64,000 nucleotides of DNA. Source: Paramesorhizobium endophyticum. GTDB lineage: Bacteria > Pseudomonadota > Alphaproteobacteria > Rhizobiales > Rhizobiaceae. Positions 16,001 through 23,579 of this stretch are shown here, piece by piece. Under the pieces are notes generated by a model. It saw only the letters and a list, made by a program, of their open reading frames with translations, was not told the DNA's origin and made no database searches. The number at the start of each line of letters is the position of its first letter. Position 1 is the first letter of the stretch. The stretch covers positions 29,302-93,301 of the forward strand of contig NZ_BMHH01000019.1 in assembly GCF_014640615.1 (NCBI RefSeq), written 5' to 3'. The translations under genes and the position numbers were made by a program.

Positions 16001-16186
16001 GCCGCAGACGATTATAATTATACAAGCGACATTCTTTATAATCAGGAAGTCGTTACCCCGAGACAGACCTTTTTCGGCGAGCGCTTCTATGTCGAAGATG
16101 GCGACGCGTCACCGAGTTCCGTAACCCAGATCGACATTGCCCTTAACACGCTCGGGATACCGGAACTGGCTCTGCCGGTGTCTTGA
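13025..16186 (+). CDS. Large LysM protein of the T3SS locus, likely secreted
   Basis: A 1053-aa protein without a Sec signal peptide. It has a LysM domain at about residues 59-106 ('VFIVEAGDTLEKIARENHVDLAEALAINADEI'...'IHPGDIIILP'), two copies of an 84-aa repeat (126-206 and 209-290, sharing 'RGN-x-(V/L)EY' and 'DW-x-DAGP'), and a long helical middle. A Gly/Ala-rich hydrophobic segment near residues 850-900 ends 'LGVVILGVGASMIVEDVREN'. Size, composition and convergence with the HrpF-like gene suggest a T3SS-exported effector, translocator or wall-binding scaffold. The C-terminal hydrophobic part resembles that of the HrpF-like protein ('DGV-x-S', 'GD', 'GGI', Ala/Gly helix). No exact family is recognised. 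The start at 13025 is chosen over an upstream in-frame one for its MAYRIDMNARN start and purine-rich leader. Confidence 0.7.
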   Translation: MAYRIDMNARNRFSENGDTATPIPSEQGEAFRRDIALVLRELADRDRNGKDQAELGDRVFIVEAGDTLEKIARENHVDLAEALAINADEINRNGDLIHPGDIIILPAPEPEIVADTSVDLTGKPAGEDAFIDSLYERGNKVEYSEPSDGIDAAAETAAMEQDVADYLAALPPEARQAAALRLSQADWVDAGPAGIAVSNAVEAAGLETDPIEAFASEFYDRGNALEYADPSALVDHSRETTALADDINAFLDTLPESERPGALQNLYDRDWRDAGPSQIAIEQAAATSGIPLASTGHNGPQAEAQIRAVVDNARAAGDDPVAQFKAFAESYKNASPEMQSMLLHTGYGYDFINAIAGHATEPLGNFDPSVDNQSKPFETFGRLDRLTDGVPPELAAALVSQTTPEIERANSLYMEQTGFSMLGTGGVEAMLKVAGRIEGTSRGDSTIESWADMGFYAQHELSQSIGTGGSLTYGLEYSERMGSDTTVLEQEILPGVQQTQTATNSAVDAYSAHMEELRWLIENHGDTMSPDELQRAIDNYKTTMDKPEDGRTEGAWTQTEKQLQDEVSKHGETLLNQITQLGAFPDEPAEQKALIDKEIESILNDDRSYLAIQTALRTNPELLDSPAVLNFASRQARLTDRGRKLVEEIFTQYVQRDILPKIADFKPGDAASMAEIRDGLEKFRDGKFATLLGVTEKDMNKAIDAIEASLPEAGDTEAVTRQKMQDLDTRLRELDSHQQSGVRTFSSSTIPGQLLRTIGASASAVGLMNSAEAAFTTPNVETILKATFDAAGLAQRSIEIGRGLDMISPDSFAARYFDGSLRPGTKFLGAVGSVFDGVNSYQAFAGGDPLMGGIHAATAAGGLAATFGAGTIAGPIGLGVVILGVGASMIVEDVRENNKYETARSAEFLDTSELSTAASQALIDNSGDGHSPVPLLVEYAKQKGFDLEDAAHRIIFTNWLNDMSAEQLATLRDNLHHTIDEFGGNATKLEPTAADDYNYTSDILYNQEVVTPRQTFFGERFYVEDGDASPSSVTQIDIALNTLGIPELALPVS
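13400..13894 (+). repeat. Two tandem 84-residue repeats in the LysM protein
   Basis: Residues 126-206 and 209-290 align throughout: an (S)LYERGN/FYDRGN start, EY-x-x-PS, an ET-A block, a D-x-L-x-LP-E helix end, then DW-x-DAGP-x-x-IAI and a final Ala-rich helix. Clear internal duplication, seen at protein level only; the DNA copies have diverged. Confidence 0.8.
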
Positions 16187-16227
16187 CGACGCGGCGGCGC
16201 CCCCCGCGCCTTTGGAAATTGAAAGCC

Positions 16228-16263
16228 AACGCTTTGCATCTTTGTACGAAGATGCAGAGCGTT
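16228..16263 (+). terminator. Long hairpin downstream of the LysM gene
   Basis: A 15-bp stem (16228-16242 with 16249-16263, one G-U pair) around a 6-base loop TGTACG, about 40 bases after the stop of the LysM gene. No U-run follows. It probably terminates or protects the 3' end of that transcript. Confidence 0.6.
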
Positions 16264-16424
16264 GCGCTATGATGTCCATGCAAGGGCCTTTGCCGCTGAG
16301 CTCACTTCCAATGTGGTATAAGCGGGATGCCGGAACCCAGCGTCCACGCCGCCATTCGAAGCGTTGCAAAAATCGGAGGCAGCGCGGTATACAAAGCCCG
16401 CCTCGACAAAATAGCTTAAAACAA

Positions 16425-16448
16425 GAAAGGGGCCTGTCGGCCCCTTTC
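16425..16448 (-). terminator. Intrinsic terminator of the HrpF-like gene
   Basis: A perfect 10-bp stem GAAAGGGGCC / GGCCCCTTTC with a TGTC loop lies between two convergent genes. Read on the minus strand it is followed by TTGTTTT, so it fits an intrinsic terminator for the HrpF-like transcript and may stop readthrough from the other side as well. Confidence 0.7.
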
Positions 16449-16491
16449 CCCATAAGATCCAAAGCTCTATTGCACACGATTGTCGCGCTCG

Positions 16492-19400
16492 TTACGACAG
16501 ACCTTCGCTCGTCTCGGGCCAGGCGTCATCCGGCACATCCCATATATCACCGTTCGGCACGCCATCGATTTCGTACTTCGTGAGATAGTCGCCGAGAAGC
16601 GAGCCGAAATTATTGGCCCTGGTTTGCTGTTTGCCTTCCTCAATCAAGCCGGGCAGGAACATGGCGATAGCGCCCACGCCGGCGGCCGCCAATCCAAGGA
16701 CACCGGCAACGCCGGCAATCGGGGCGAGCGCCGCCCGCACCGCAGCGGAACCGAACGCACCAACACCGCCTTCAATCGCCGAAGCAACGCCCGCCAATGC
16801 GCCGAGGGAGCCGGCGGTGATGTTGATACCGCCACTGACCAGATCGCCCTTGCGGATCGATTGAACGCCGTCGAAGATGCCATAGGCGCCCGCCACGATG
16901 CCTGCGAGACCACCGAGGCCCTTTGCGGCATTTTCCCCGCGCGACCATTGGCTAACATAGTCCGCAAGTTGTGCATCGGACATCTTGCCGATTTTCTTGC
17001 CGAGAGAGCTATCCGGATGCTCCTCCGCCACTGTCTTCAAATAGTCCTTGTAAGCTTTGACGCCGCCTTCTGTCAGTAGCGTTGTCGTCATGACCGAACC
17101 GGTTGTAATATCGACTATAGCTTTCTCGGTGAGATTCCCGCCGCTTTTTGCCCCTTTCGCAATGGTAACCCCGGCCATGAAGATACCGCTGACACCATGC
17201 AGAACACCCTTGTCGGAGAGGTGCTTCACGTCAGGATTTAGCCAATCCGATTTGAGTTCGGCCAGGGATTTGGTTCCCTGCCGCAGGACGTCCCAACTGC
17301 CTCGGATGCCGGCGAGTATCTGGTCGGCTGTGGCTGTCGTCCCATTCGGATTGGTCACAAGCTCCGGATTGTTTTTGATGACCTCTTCGATCAGCGCTTT
17401 AACCTTCGCCTCATCGAGTTCGTCCCCACCATTGACCCCAAACGCCGCTTTCAGATCTTCGAAGGACCCGTCTTTCAGGACATTGTCCTGCGCGATCCTG
17501 TTGAAGTTTTCGGTCAGCTGAGTATCGAACTTGCCGGTAAAGTCCGGGTCGAGCGCCGCGTTGTAAAGCGCTACCTCAGCACTGAACGCGCCGACCGCTT
17601 CTTCGAACGTATTGGATTCCATCAGTTCTTCCAGCCGTTTGCCGGAAGCCAGAGAATGCTCGTAGAAATCCTTGAATTCCTGCGCGTGCTTTGAAGAGCC
17701 GACCGCATCCTGGATTTCCGACGGATTCTTTATGCCGAGCACCTCCTGGTACAAGCTTGCCGACGTGAAGAATTCCGCAAGTGCCGCCTGCTGGTCAGTC
17801 TTGCCGTCTTTGGTATGCGTGTCCCAAAGACTGTCCAGCGACTTTCCGTTTTTAATCTCGTTGTCGTAGGTACTCTGCAGCGCGTCCTTGAGACCCTTGT
17901 TCTCATCCAGCAGCTCAGCCATCTGCTTGGCATTGCTTTCATTGAGGTATTTTACAACCTCGGGATCGCTTTCAAGAATGCTGATATGCTCGTTGATGTC
18001 TTTAAGCACTTCGTTCGGGTCCGGATGCGTGCGCGCGCGGTTGGAGATAGCGACCTTGCCGTAATCATCGCCCCACATGCCCGCCTCGGCACCCTTGATG
18101 ACGAGTTGCTGCGCGGCCAGAAGCTCCTGAAGCGCCGCGGCCTTTTCCTCCGCCGAGTACTTGTCCGGATTCTCGAAGATATCCTTGTTCAGCTTGCTCG
18201 TGTCCACTTCGCCCGTCACGTTTCCGTTGATTGCATCGGACAGGAATATGATGCCCGACCCGGCATCCTTGGGTGCCTGGGTCTTGAGCCAGTTCGATAT
18301 GTCATCCGAGCTGACTTCGCCGTCTGGCTTGAATTTCAACGGATCTGCCGCGGTCTCGAGCTTGGTGAACGCGCCGGTCTGCGACCAGAAATTCAGCGCT
18401 TCCTTGAAATCATCGCTGATCTGCGGATTTTCATCCAAATATTTCTTCAGGTCATCCGCCGTGAGGTTGCCATCAGCGCCGGTCTTGCCTTTGATGGCGT
18501 CATAGTTCTCGCCGATGATGGCTGCGTATTTTGCGATAGTCTTGGATGTTTCGTCCGCGTCCGGGTTTGCCTTGAGGAAATCCTTGTAGCTGCCGATATC
18601 TTCCGTTTTCTTCACATCCGGAAGCGTCTCGAAACCGTACTTTCCGAAGTCCTGAAGCCTGCCGGCTTCCGTGCCATGCTTAGCCTCGCCACTATTGGTG
18701 AAGCCATCTATGCTTGTGTTCGAGACATCGCCTCCGTACTGCGCGTTGCCCTTGTCGTCGTACATGGTTATCCGGTCGAGGACCTGGATGGCGCGATAGG
18801 CAGCATCGGCATCCTTCTCGAAATCACCGACGCGCTCCTTGAGCATATCCTTGATGCCACTCTGGTTGCCGAGATTCTTCAGCACCGGATTGTCGTCGAT
18901 GATGTCCTGCGCGGAGCGCTTGTCGTCTTCCGGCAGCTCCCACTTTATGCCCGCCTTTTCTGCGGCTTCGCGCGCTTCCTTGTTGCCTCCGACCGTATCG
19001 GGATTGATCATCTCGCCCTTCAAGGCGGAGAAACCATACTTGCCGAAGTCTTGCAGGCGGCCGGCTTCCGTGTGCGGCTTGGCCTCACCGCTGTTGGTGA
19101 ATCCATCGATACTGCCATTGCCGACATCGCCACCCACGATATCCTTGCCATTGGCGTCGAACTGCTCGACATGCTCGAGAACCTGGACCGCGCGGTACGC
19201 GGCATCTGCGTCATGCTCAAAGTCGCCGACGCGCTCCTTGAGCATGTCCTTGACATCGCTCTGATTGCCAAGATTCCTCAGCAGAGGGCTCCCGTTAATG
19301 ATGTCTTCGGCCGAGCGGTCGTCATCTTCCGGCCGTTCCCACTGGATGCCGAGCTCTTCGGCCTGCTTGCGCGCTTCAGGATCGTCTGCCGCGGAGGTCA

Positions 19401-19857
19401 CATCGGCGAGCTCGCCCTTAAGGTTCGAAAACCCATACTTTCCGAAATCCTGGAGACGTCCGGCCTCTGTGCCGTTCCTCGCTTCCTGATCCCGCGTGAA
19501 GCCGTCGATGCGGCCATTGCCAATATCGTTGCTTGCCAAGCGATTTCCGCTGCTATCGAATGTCTCGATATGTTCAAGTACCTGTTCCGCGCGATAAGCT
19601 GCGTCCGCGTCGGTTTCGATGTCGCCGCCAACCCTCGCCTCCAGTGATTCCCGGACGCCCGCCTGGTTGCCGAGATCGCGCAGCAGGGGATTGCTGTTAA
19701 TGATGTCCTCTGCGGAACGATTGTCCCCTGCCGGCCGTTCCCAGCGTATACCAGCCTCCTCGGCTTGCCTTTTGGCCTCTTCCCACGCGGCGACATTATT
19801 TGGGTCTACTGAACTTGGATCAATAGGGCTCGAAGGTTTGCTGGTAACTTTCGACAT
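16492..19857 (-). CDS. HrpF/NolX-like T3SS translocon protein with three N-terminal repeats
   Basis: A 1121-aa protein without a Sec signal, probably secreted to insert into the host membrane. Three tandem repeats of about 125 aa occupy residues 25-412. EF-hand-like segments follow ('GADGNLTADDLKKYL', 'KPDGEVSSDDISNWL'), then a long helical middle and two strongly hydrophobic regions near residues 974-1000 and 1031-1070 ('AAVRAALAPIAGVAGVLGLA'), before a polar C-terminal tail. Xanthomonas HrpF and rhizobial NolX/NopX have this plan: N-terminal repeats and C-terminal hydrophobic segments. The start at 19857 has GGAG upstream; a longer frame running to 20166 has low-complexity N-terminal residues and no such site. 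Confidence 0.65.
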   Translation of the reverse strand: MSKVTSKPSSPIDPSSVDPNNVAAWEEAKRQAEEAGIRWERPAGDNRSAEDIINSNPLLRDLGNQAGVRESLEARVGGDIETDADAAYRAEQVLEHIETFDSSGNRLASNDIGNGRIDGFTRDQEARNGTEAGRLQDFGKYGFSNLKGELADVTSAADDPEARKQAEELGIQWERPEDDDRSAEDIINGSPLLRNLGNQSDVKDMLKERVGDFEHDADAAYRAVQVLEHVEQFDANGKDIVGGDVGNGSIDGFTNSGEAKPHTEAGRLQDFGKYGFSALKGEMINPDTVGGNKEAREAAEKAGIKWELPEDDKRSAQDIIDDNPVLKNLGNQSGIKDMLKERVGDFEKDADAAYRAIQVLDRITMYDDKGNAQYGGDVSNTSIDGFTNSGEAKHGTEAGRLQDFGKYGFETLPDVKKTEDIGSYKDFLKANPDADETSKTIAKYAAIIGENYDAIKGKTGADGNLTADDLKKYLDENPQISDDFKEALNFWSQTGAFTKLETAADPLKFKPDGEVSSDDISNWLKTQAPKDAGSGIIFLSDAINGNVTGEVDTSKLNKDIFENPDKYSAEEKAAALQELLAAQQLVIKGAEAGMWGDDYGKVAISNRARTHPDPNEVLKDINEHISILESDPEVVKYLNESNAKQMAELLDENKGLKDALQSTYDNEIKNGKSLDSLWDTHTKDGKTDQQAALAEFFTSASLYQEVLGIKNPSEIQDAVGSSKHAQEFKDFYEHSLASGKRLEELMESNTFEEAVGAFSAEVALYNAALDPDFTGKFDTQLTENFNRIAQDNVLKDGSFEDLKAAFGVNGGDELDEAKVKALIEEVIKNNPELVTNPNGTTATADQILAGIRGSWDVLRQGTKSLAELKSDWLNPDVKHLSDKGVLHGVSGIFMAGVTIAKGAKSGGNLTEKAIVDITTGSVMTTTLLTEGGVKAYKDYLKTVAEEHPDSSLGKKIGKMSDAQLADYVSQWSRGENAAKGLGGLAGIVAGAYGIFDGVQSIRKGDLVSGGINITAGSLGALAGVASAIEGGVGAFGSAAVRAALAPIAGVAGVLGLAAAGVGAIAMFLPGLIEEGKQQTRANNFGSLLGDYLTKYEIDGVPNGDIWDVPDDAWPETSEGLS
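18622..19785 (-). repeat. Three tandem ~125-residue repeats in the HrpF-like protein
   Basis: Repeats at residues 25-148, 159-282 and 292-412. Each contains (W/R)E-x-P-x-D-(D/N)-x-RSA-(E/Q)DII, L-x-(D/N)LGNQ, DADAAYRA-x-QVL, an EF-like D-(I/V)-x-N-x-x-IDGFT loop and EAGRLQDFGKYGF. Copies 2 and 3 are closest to each other. Confidence 0.88.
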
Positions 19858-20683
19858 CGGCGCCTCTCCTATCGCTGTGACTTGCGGTCTGTTTCGAGTA
19901 AGGATTGCGTTAAGATTAGACACCGATGTGTGTACTGCCTGTGACACGCAGTTATTTATTGCGGATAAAATCTGGCCGGCCGCTACCTGGTATTTGCCAG
20001 ATCCACATGGTGCACTCCGTGGGGAGGAGGAATCCGGCCAAGGCTCTTCAAGGAAGGCTCCTCTCCTCTGAGGACTTCGCCGGCGTGGGCCTCGGTTTCG
20101 TGATCGAAGGTCTGGCGGCGGCGGGGCGCCCCGTGCATACCCTGGCGGGGTTTGGCACCCCGGCAAGTTGTCCGTTCAAGGCTCGACCCCTCCGCATAGG
20201 TAAGAGCAACAGAAAGGAAATCAATTGCCTTACGAAGTGCTGCCGGCACTTAAATGATGGGGCCCCAAAACGATTTGCCGACTGCGAAAATACAAATTCG
20301 CCCCCGCTGGCCAGACACGTCGGGCGAACAAGAAAATTCATTCGTATTTGGGGAGTATTTTATAGAGATATACCGATTCATAGGAGCGAAGAATAAATAA
20401 ATATGCCGGTCGCCTTGTTAGAACACCAATCGAGGCGTATATGTAAAACACGTTGATTTGGCCATTTGGCTTTCGCGGTGTCAGAGACTACGACCCGCCA
20501 TTCCATCACCGAATTCTCGACAGCGAATGCACAAGCGCCGATCCGGCGCGCATCTCGCTCTGTTTGAACTTGGGGCGAAGCCCAGTGCTGACCACGGATG
20601 TACTGGCAGCAGCGGGATCGTTCCGGTTCGAATGGGAATGATGCAGGAAGCGCATCCGCGTCTCTCCTGCGGAGACCCGTACC
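19858..20683 (+). promoter_or_regulatory. Long leader region between the HrpF-like gene and the small-ORF cluster
   Basis: About 826 bp with no recognisable gene. The part next to 19857 must hold the promoter of the HrpF-like gene, but no tts box or HrpL box is clear. The stretch 20330-20460 is AT-rich and unlike the flanks in composition. Short open frames on both strands have no family signal and no good ribosome sites. A boundary between the T3SS island and the following accessory block probably lies here. Confidence 0.4.
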
Positions 20684-20947
20684 ATGACCACACGCACCAT
20701 GCATACGGTCGCCCGATTTTCGTCCGCGTTCCTGTTACCCGGCTTCGATGCCCCGCAGTCCGCTGGAGAATATCGTGTCGACCAAGACGAAGAGTCAATC
20801 AACGCCTTATCCCGGCTTGCCTGGCGACGCGTCGCTGTCTTCGTCCACCTGCCGGCGTTAGCCATGCAGGTTCCAACGCAACAGATGGTGCCGGTCAATC
20901 CGGCGGACATCGATGCCGCACTCGAAAAGGACCATGAATTTTTATGA
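20684..20947 (+). CDS. Small hypothetical protein of rhizobial type, 87 aa
   Basis: Function unknown. An 87-aa protein preceded by GGAG about 10 bases before the ATG and overlapping the next gene (ATGA), so two genes are co-translated. It has a hydrophobic patch ('RRVAVFVHLPALAMQVP') and an acidic C-terminus. Small proteins of this kind recur on rhizobial plasmids and islands with the SH3-like neighbour that follows, as far as I recall. No enzyme or DNA-binding motif is visible. Confidence 0.5.
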   Translation: MTTRTMHTVARFSSAFLLPGFDAPQSAGEYRVDQDEESINALSRLAWRRVAVFVHLPALAMQVPTQQMVPVNPADIDAALEKDHEFL

Positions 20948-21267
20948 CAGCAACGAGCTTTTCACACCGCAGCCGGACGCTCCCGCGCGACACCGCAACC
21001 CATCGCTTTGCAGTGGGCCAGTCTGTCCGCCTGAAGAGCGGTTTCGGAAGGCCGGCTTTGCCCGGGGACGTCTATCACATCACCGGCACGCTGCCGCCGC
21101 GCGGAGATTCACCTCAATACCGCATCCGCAACAACGACGAACGTCATGAGCGGGTGACGACGCAGGACAGTCTCGAGCCGGTCGGCATATGGCCGGCAGT
21201 CCACGGCGAAACTCTCATCGAAAGGACTTTCGGCCGTGGCCAAGGGACAGAAACGCAGCAATCGTGA
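20944..21267 (+). CDS. Small hypothetical protein with SH3-like core, 107 aa
   Basis: Function unknown. The core 'HRFAVGQSVRLKSGFGRPALPGDVYHITGTLPPRGDSPQYRIRNNDERHERV' reads like a compact beta-barrel (KOW/SH3-like: a binding-surface pattern with VGQ-x-VRLK and YRIRN). Such proteins are common and uncharacterised in Rhizobiales. It is translationally coupled to the upstream 87-aa gene through ATGA. It could bind nucleic acid or protein, but nothing in the sequence decides this. Confidence 0.6.
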   Translation: MTATSFSHRSRTLPRDTATHRFAVGQSVRLKSGFGRPALPGDVYHITGTLPPRGDSPQYRIRNNDERHERVTTQDSLEPVGIWPAVHGETLIERTFGRGQGTETQQS

Positions 21268-21373
21268 GATTAGAAAGCCGAAGCAGGAAAAGGCTCAGTC
21301 CAAACCTGAAAGCACGTTCGGCAACCAGATCAAGCCCGCCGCGAATGCCAACACCCCGCGCGGCAAAGGCTGA
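21236..21373 (+). CDS. Very small Lys/Arg-rich protein, 45 aa
   Basis: A 45-aa highly basic protein starting at GTG inside the end of the preceding gene: VAKGQKRSNREIRKPKQEKA, then a short polar tail ending NTPRGKGxx. The MAKGQ-x-RSNRE(K)-x-KPK pattern recurs as a tiny conserved protein in rhizobia, which is why I accept it despite its length. Likely an RNA- or ribosome-associated basic peptide, but the function is unknown. Confidence 0.55.
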   Translation: MAKGQKRSNREIRKPKQEKAQSKPESTFGNQIKPAANANTPRGKG

Positions 21374-21411
21374 GAGCAGCACGCTGTGACAAAACGGGAG
21401 CGCGGGCATCA

Positions 21412-21636
21412 ATGAAGATCGTAATCGATTTTTACCGCACCCGGGACGTTGACGATGCACATGCGGTCGTCGCCCGAGAGACCGCAGAAGCTGCCGATCT
21501 TGGTGGCGCGATCGAGATTGCATGGCAGCTTTTGCGGACCCTCGACATGCCGCAGCAACCGGACGCGATGACGATTACCGACGCGAAGGGATTGACACTC
21601 TATTCAGGGCCCATCCCACGCCGAAGCAGCCAATGA
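21412..21636 (+). CDS. Hypothetical protein, 74 aa
   Basis: Function unknown. The 74-aa product 'MKIVIDFYRTRDVDDAHAVV' continues with an Ala-rich helix (EAADLGGAIEIAWQLLRTLDMP) and a 'MTITDAKGLTLYSG' beta-type end. The beta-alpha-beta layout resembles DUF6894-type small proteins, where a helix carries an amino-acid alternation between two strands, but I cannot name the family with certainty. Confidence 0.5.
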   Translation: MKIVIDFYRTRDVDDAHAVVARETAEAADLGGAIEIAWQLLRTLDMPQQPDAMTITDAKGLTLYSGPIPRRSSQ

Positions 21637-21651
21637 AGAAAGGCAGCAATA

Positions 21652-21981
21652 ATGAACTTCCCCAACAACGATACCGAGCGGGTACGCGATGCCATCGCGC
21701 TAAGCGCCGGGGAGAATGAAGGCGGTGAACTCAGTCGAGACCCTATGGACCATCAATACGGCCGCCGTATCGAAACGGATCGCTCCTGGACTATCTACCA
21801 CGTATTCACGGGTGTTCCAGCCCATGCAGATGGCCAGATCATGACCGGCCTCAGCCGCTCGGCAGCAACCGACGGCATGGTGTCGCTGAATCGTCGTAAT
21901 GAACGACGCCACAGAAATCAGGGTAGCCTGATGGCACACATCCAAATTGCACGATATTCAGCAGAGGAACGCCGACGGTGA
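21652..21981 (+). CDS. Hypothetical protein, 109 aa
   Basis: Function unknown. A 109-aa hydrophilic protein; the middle has 'GRRIETDRSWTIYHVFTGVPAHADGQIMTGLSRSAATDGMVSLN', which looks like a small beta-sheet domain, and the C-terminus is Arg-rich. The start has AGGCAGCA-type purines 10 bases upstream; the stop overlaps the DUF1488 gene start (21978). Translational coupling is the main support for reality. Confidence 0.5.
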   Translation: MNFPNNDTERVRDAIALSAGENEGGELSRDPMDHQYGRRIETDRSWTIYHVFTGVPAHADGQIMTGLSRSAATDGMVSLNRRNERRHRNQGSLMAHIQIARYSAEERRR

Positions 21982-22241
21982 CCATCCAATTTCCCAACCG
22001 GAGTCGCAGCTTCGATGAAGTGCGCAACGCTGTCCGCTTCATCGGCCATGACGGCATGTTCGAGGTGCCGTTCTTCGTCGAGACCGCCGCGCTGGCGCAG
22101 CCCGGCAGGACGCAACTGTCCGAAGCGGATATTCTCACGGCTTTCGATGCGGCGCGCAACTCGATCCACAATGTCGCACGGGAAGCTTACTCTCATGGAC
22201 GTCGCACCTCCTATATGCTGACGGCCGCCGATTTCCGGTGA
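21978..22241 (+). CDS. DUF1488 family protein, 87 aa
   Basis: Function unknown but family recognisable: 'FPNRSRSFDEVRNAVRFIGHDGMFEVPFFVETAAL' at the N-terminus and 'AFDAARNSIHNVAREAYSHGRRTSYMLTAADF' at the C-terminus match the DUF1488 pattern (FPNRSRSYD...VRFWGHD...EIPFF, then IHxxAxxxYxRGRRxSYxLxAxDF). Members are 80-90 aa and widespread in Rhizobiales and Burkholderiales. It ends the run of small co-oriented genes and has no transmembrane segment. Confidence 0.75.
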   Translation: MTIQFPNRSRSFDEVRNAVRFIGHDGMFEVPFFVETAALAQPGRTQLSEADILTAFDAARNSIHNVAREAYSHGRRTSYMLTAADFR

Positions 22242-23129
22242 CGATGTGATCACACTGCCGATCAGCAGCCGACTGCATTGGTATGTTTCCTGTTGATCCA
22301 CGAAGACCGTGCGGCCAACATCAAGGTTCCGGAAGCAAATTTCACCGCCCCCGACGTTCCGGTATCGACCTACCGCGATCTCTTCGGCAACCGATGTCGC
22401 CGACCGGTCACGCCGGTCGGCGATAACAGCGAAAGCCCAGCTTCGCATACTCTCGGGCTGCTACCGCTCGACCGACGACGCGCGCTACGTCCCCGACACC
22501 ACCATCTTATACGTGAGCCTGGTTTCCGCTGCGCGGATCGAACTAAATTGGTTGACGGCCTCGCTGTCTCGTTGATCAAAAGGTACTCCAAGAGGCTACA
22601 AGCGCCTCTTCAGAATGCCGTGCGGCAATCCTGCGCAATAAAAAGCCGCTTCTGTCAGACAGAACGGTTATTGAATTATGCTGGAACTGATTGCGGAGGC
22701 ACGCAACCTCCGATACCGACACTCGCTGGTGGTTCCTGTGTGACGGCCTTGCGCCAAAACGCTCAAGCGCATCTGCCAAGCTCTCCAATCCGTTAACTGC
22801 CCTCCCCGTCGGATCCATGAATTGGACGCTCATCTCGATAACGCGCGCGTCCTGACTATTCTCCTGCTGTCTTGACAAAACAAAAGAACAGGCCAACCTA
22901 GGCAGATGAACACGATGCGCGCCATAGTTTTCCGGATTCATCCGATCGCAGATTTGTAACCCCTTGGGCTCGGCCATGTGCGCCCCGAGCTCCGGGGGTG
23001 CGCGTTCAGGCTGCAATCTCGTGCAGCCATATCTGCCAAGGCGCCACCAGCAGAACATCGACACGACCGAGACAGCGCAGCTTTGCGCTGACGACGTTCG
23101 TGTGCCGACCTAGGAGATACCCAGCCGTC
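22242..23129 (+). other. Intergenic region without a supported gene
   Basis: About 888 bp. Several short open frames exist on both strands (for example 22278-22796 plus and 22576-23064 minus), but none shows a family motif, a good ribosome site with matching start, or codon use like the neighbours. It may be degenerated coding DNA, or untranslated spacer within accessory DNA. Nothing else is seen. Confidence 0.4.
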
Positions 23130-23579
23130 ATGACCCAGCCAAAGAATAGCCGCCGCAAACCAAGAATTGTCGTCAGCGACATTGACTACAAACGACTCAC
23201 GGATCTCGCCACCGGCGCTGAGAGCCGGTTTCCGGAGGTCGCCGAAGAACTGCTGGCCGAATTGGACAGGGCGCATGTCGTCGTGGCCGGCAGCGTGGCG
23301 GCGAAAGTCGTCCGGATGGGATCGACCGTGGAGTTCCGCTCGGACAGCGCCCAGCAGCGGCGGGTGACGCTTGTGTACCCCGGCGAAGCCGACATCGCAC
23401 AAAACAGGATATCGATTCTCACGCCAATCGGCGCAGCACTTATTGGTCTGTCGACAGGTCAATCGATCACATGGACCGCTCGTGATGGCCGGGAGCATGA
23501 ACTGACGGTCATTGCCGTCGAACAGCGCCATTCACCCCTTGTTGTCTCTGCATACGAACAGCAGCGGTCTGTACTATGA
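23130..23579 (+). CDS. Rnk/GreA-C-like protein (nucleoside diphosphate kinase regulator type)
   Basis: A 149-aa protein with a short N-terminal helical part and a C-terminal FKBP-like GreA/GreB domain ('GSVAAKVVRMGSTVEFRSDSAQQRRVTLVYPGEADIAQNRISILTPIGAALIGLSTGQSITWTARDGREHELTVIAV'). It matches the Rnk pattern (V-x-MGS-x-V-x-F, L-V-Y-P-x-E-A-D, S-x-L-(T/S)-P-(I/L)-G-x-AL-x-GL). Rnk-type proteins bind RNA polymerase without cleaving RNA and affect transcription and nucleotide pools. The start at 23130 begins MTQPKNSRRKP; a longer upstream frame is rejected for lack of ribosome site. Confidence 0.85.
   Translation: MTQPKNSRRKPRIVVSDIDYKRLTDLATGAESRFPEVAEELLAELDRAHVVVAGSVAAKVVRMGSTVEFRSDSAQQRRVTLVYPGEADIAQNRISILTPIGAALIGLSTGQSITWTARDGREHELTVIAVEQRHSPLVVSAYEQQRSVL

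Noticed and set aside
17815..19647. 610-codon open frame on the plus strand, opposite the repeats of the HrpF-like gene
   Set aside because: It is a shadow of the repeated minus-strand gene: its own product is itself periodic with the repeats, has no ribosome site and no family motif.
18622..19785. Three regularly spaced repeats that could suggest an array
   Set aside because: The period is about 400 bases, the copies are divergent at DNA level and all lie in one reading frame; this is protein duplication, not CRISPR.
20378..20704. 108-codon minus-strand frame in the AT-rich boundary region
   Set aside because: No ribosome site or family pattern; partly overlaps the real plus-strand gene start at 20684.
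22278..22796. 172-codon plus-strand frame in the gap after the DUF1488 gene
   Set aside because: No ribosome site, no motif and composition rich in Arg/His/Pro as expected of a non-coding GC-rich frame.
22576..23064. 162-codon minus-strand frame before the first Rnk-like gene
   Set aside because: One part reads as a possible protein, but no family, start site or coding neighbour supports it.
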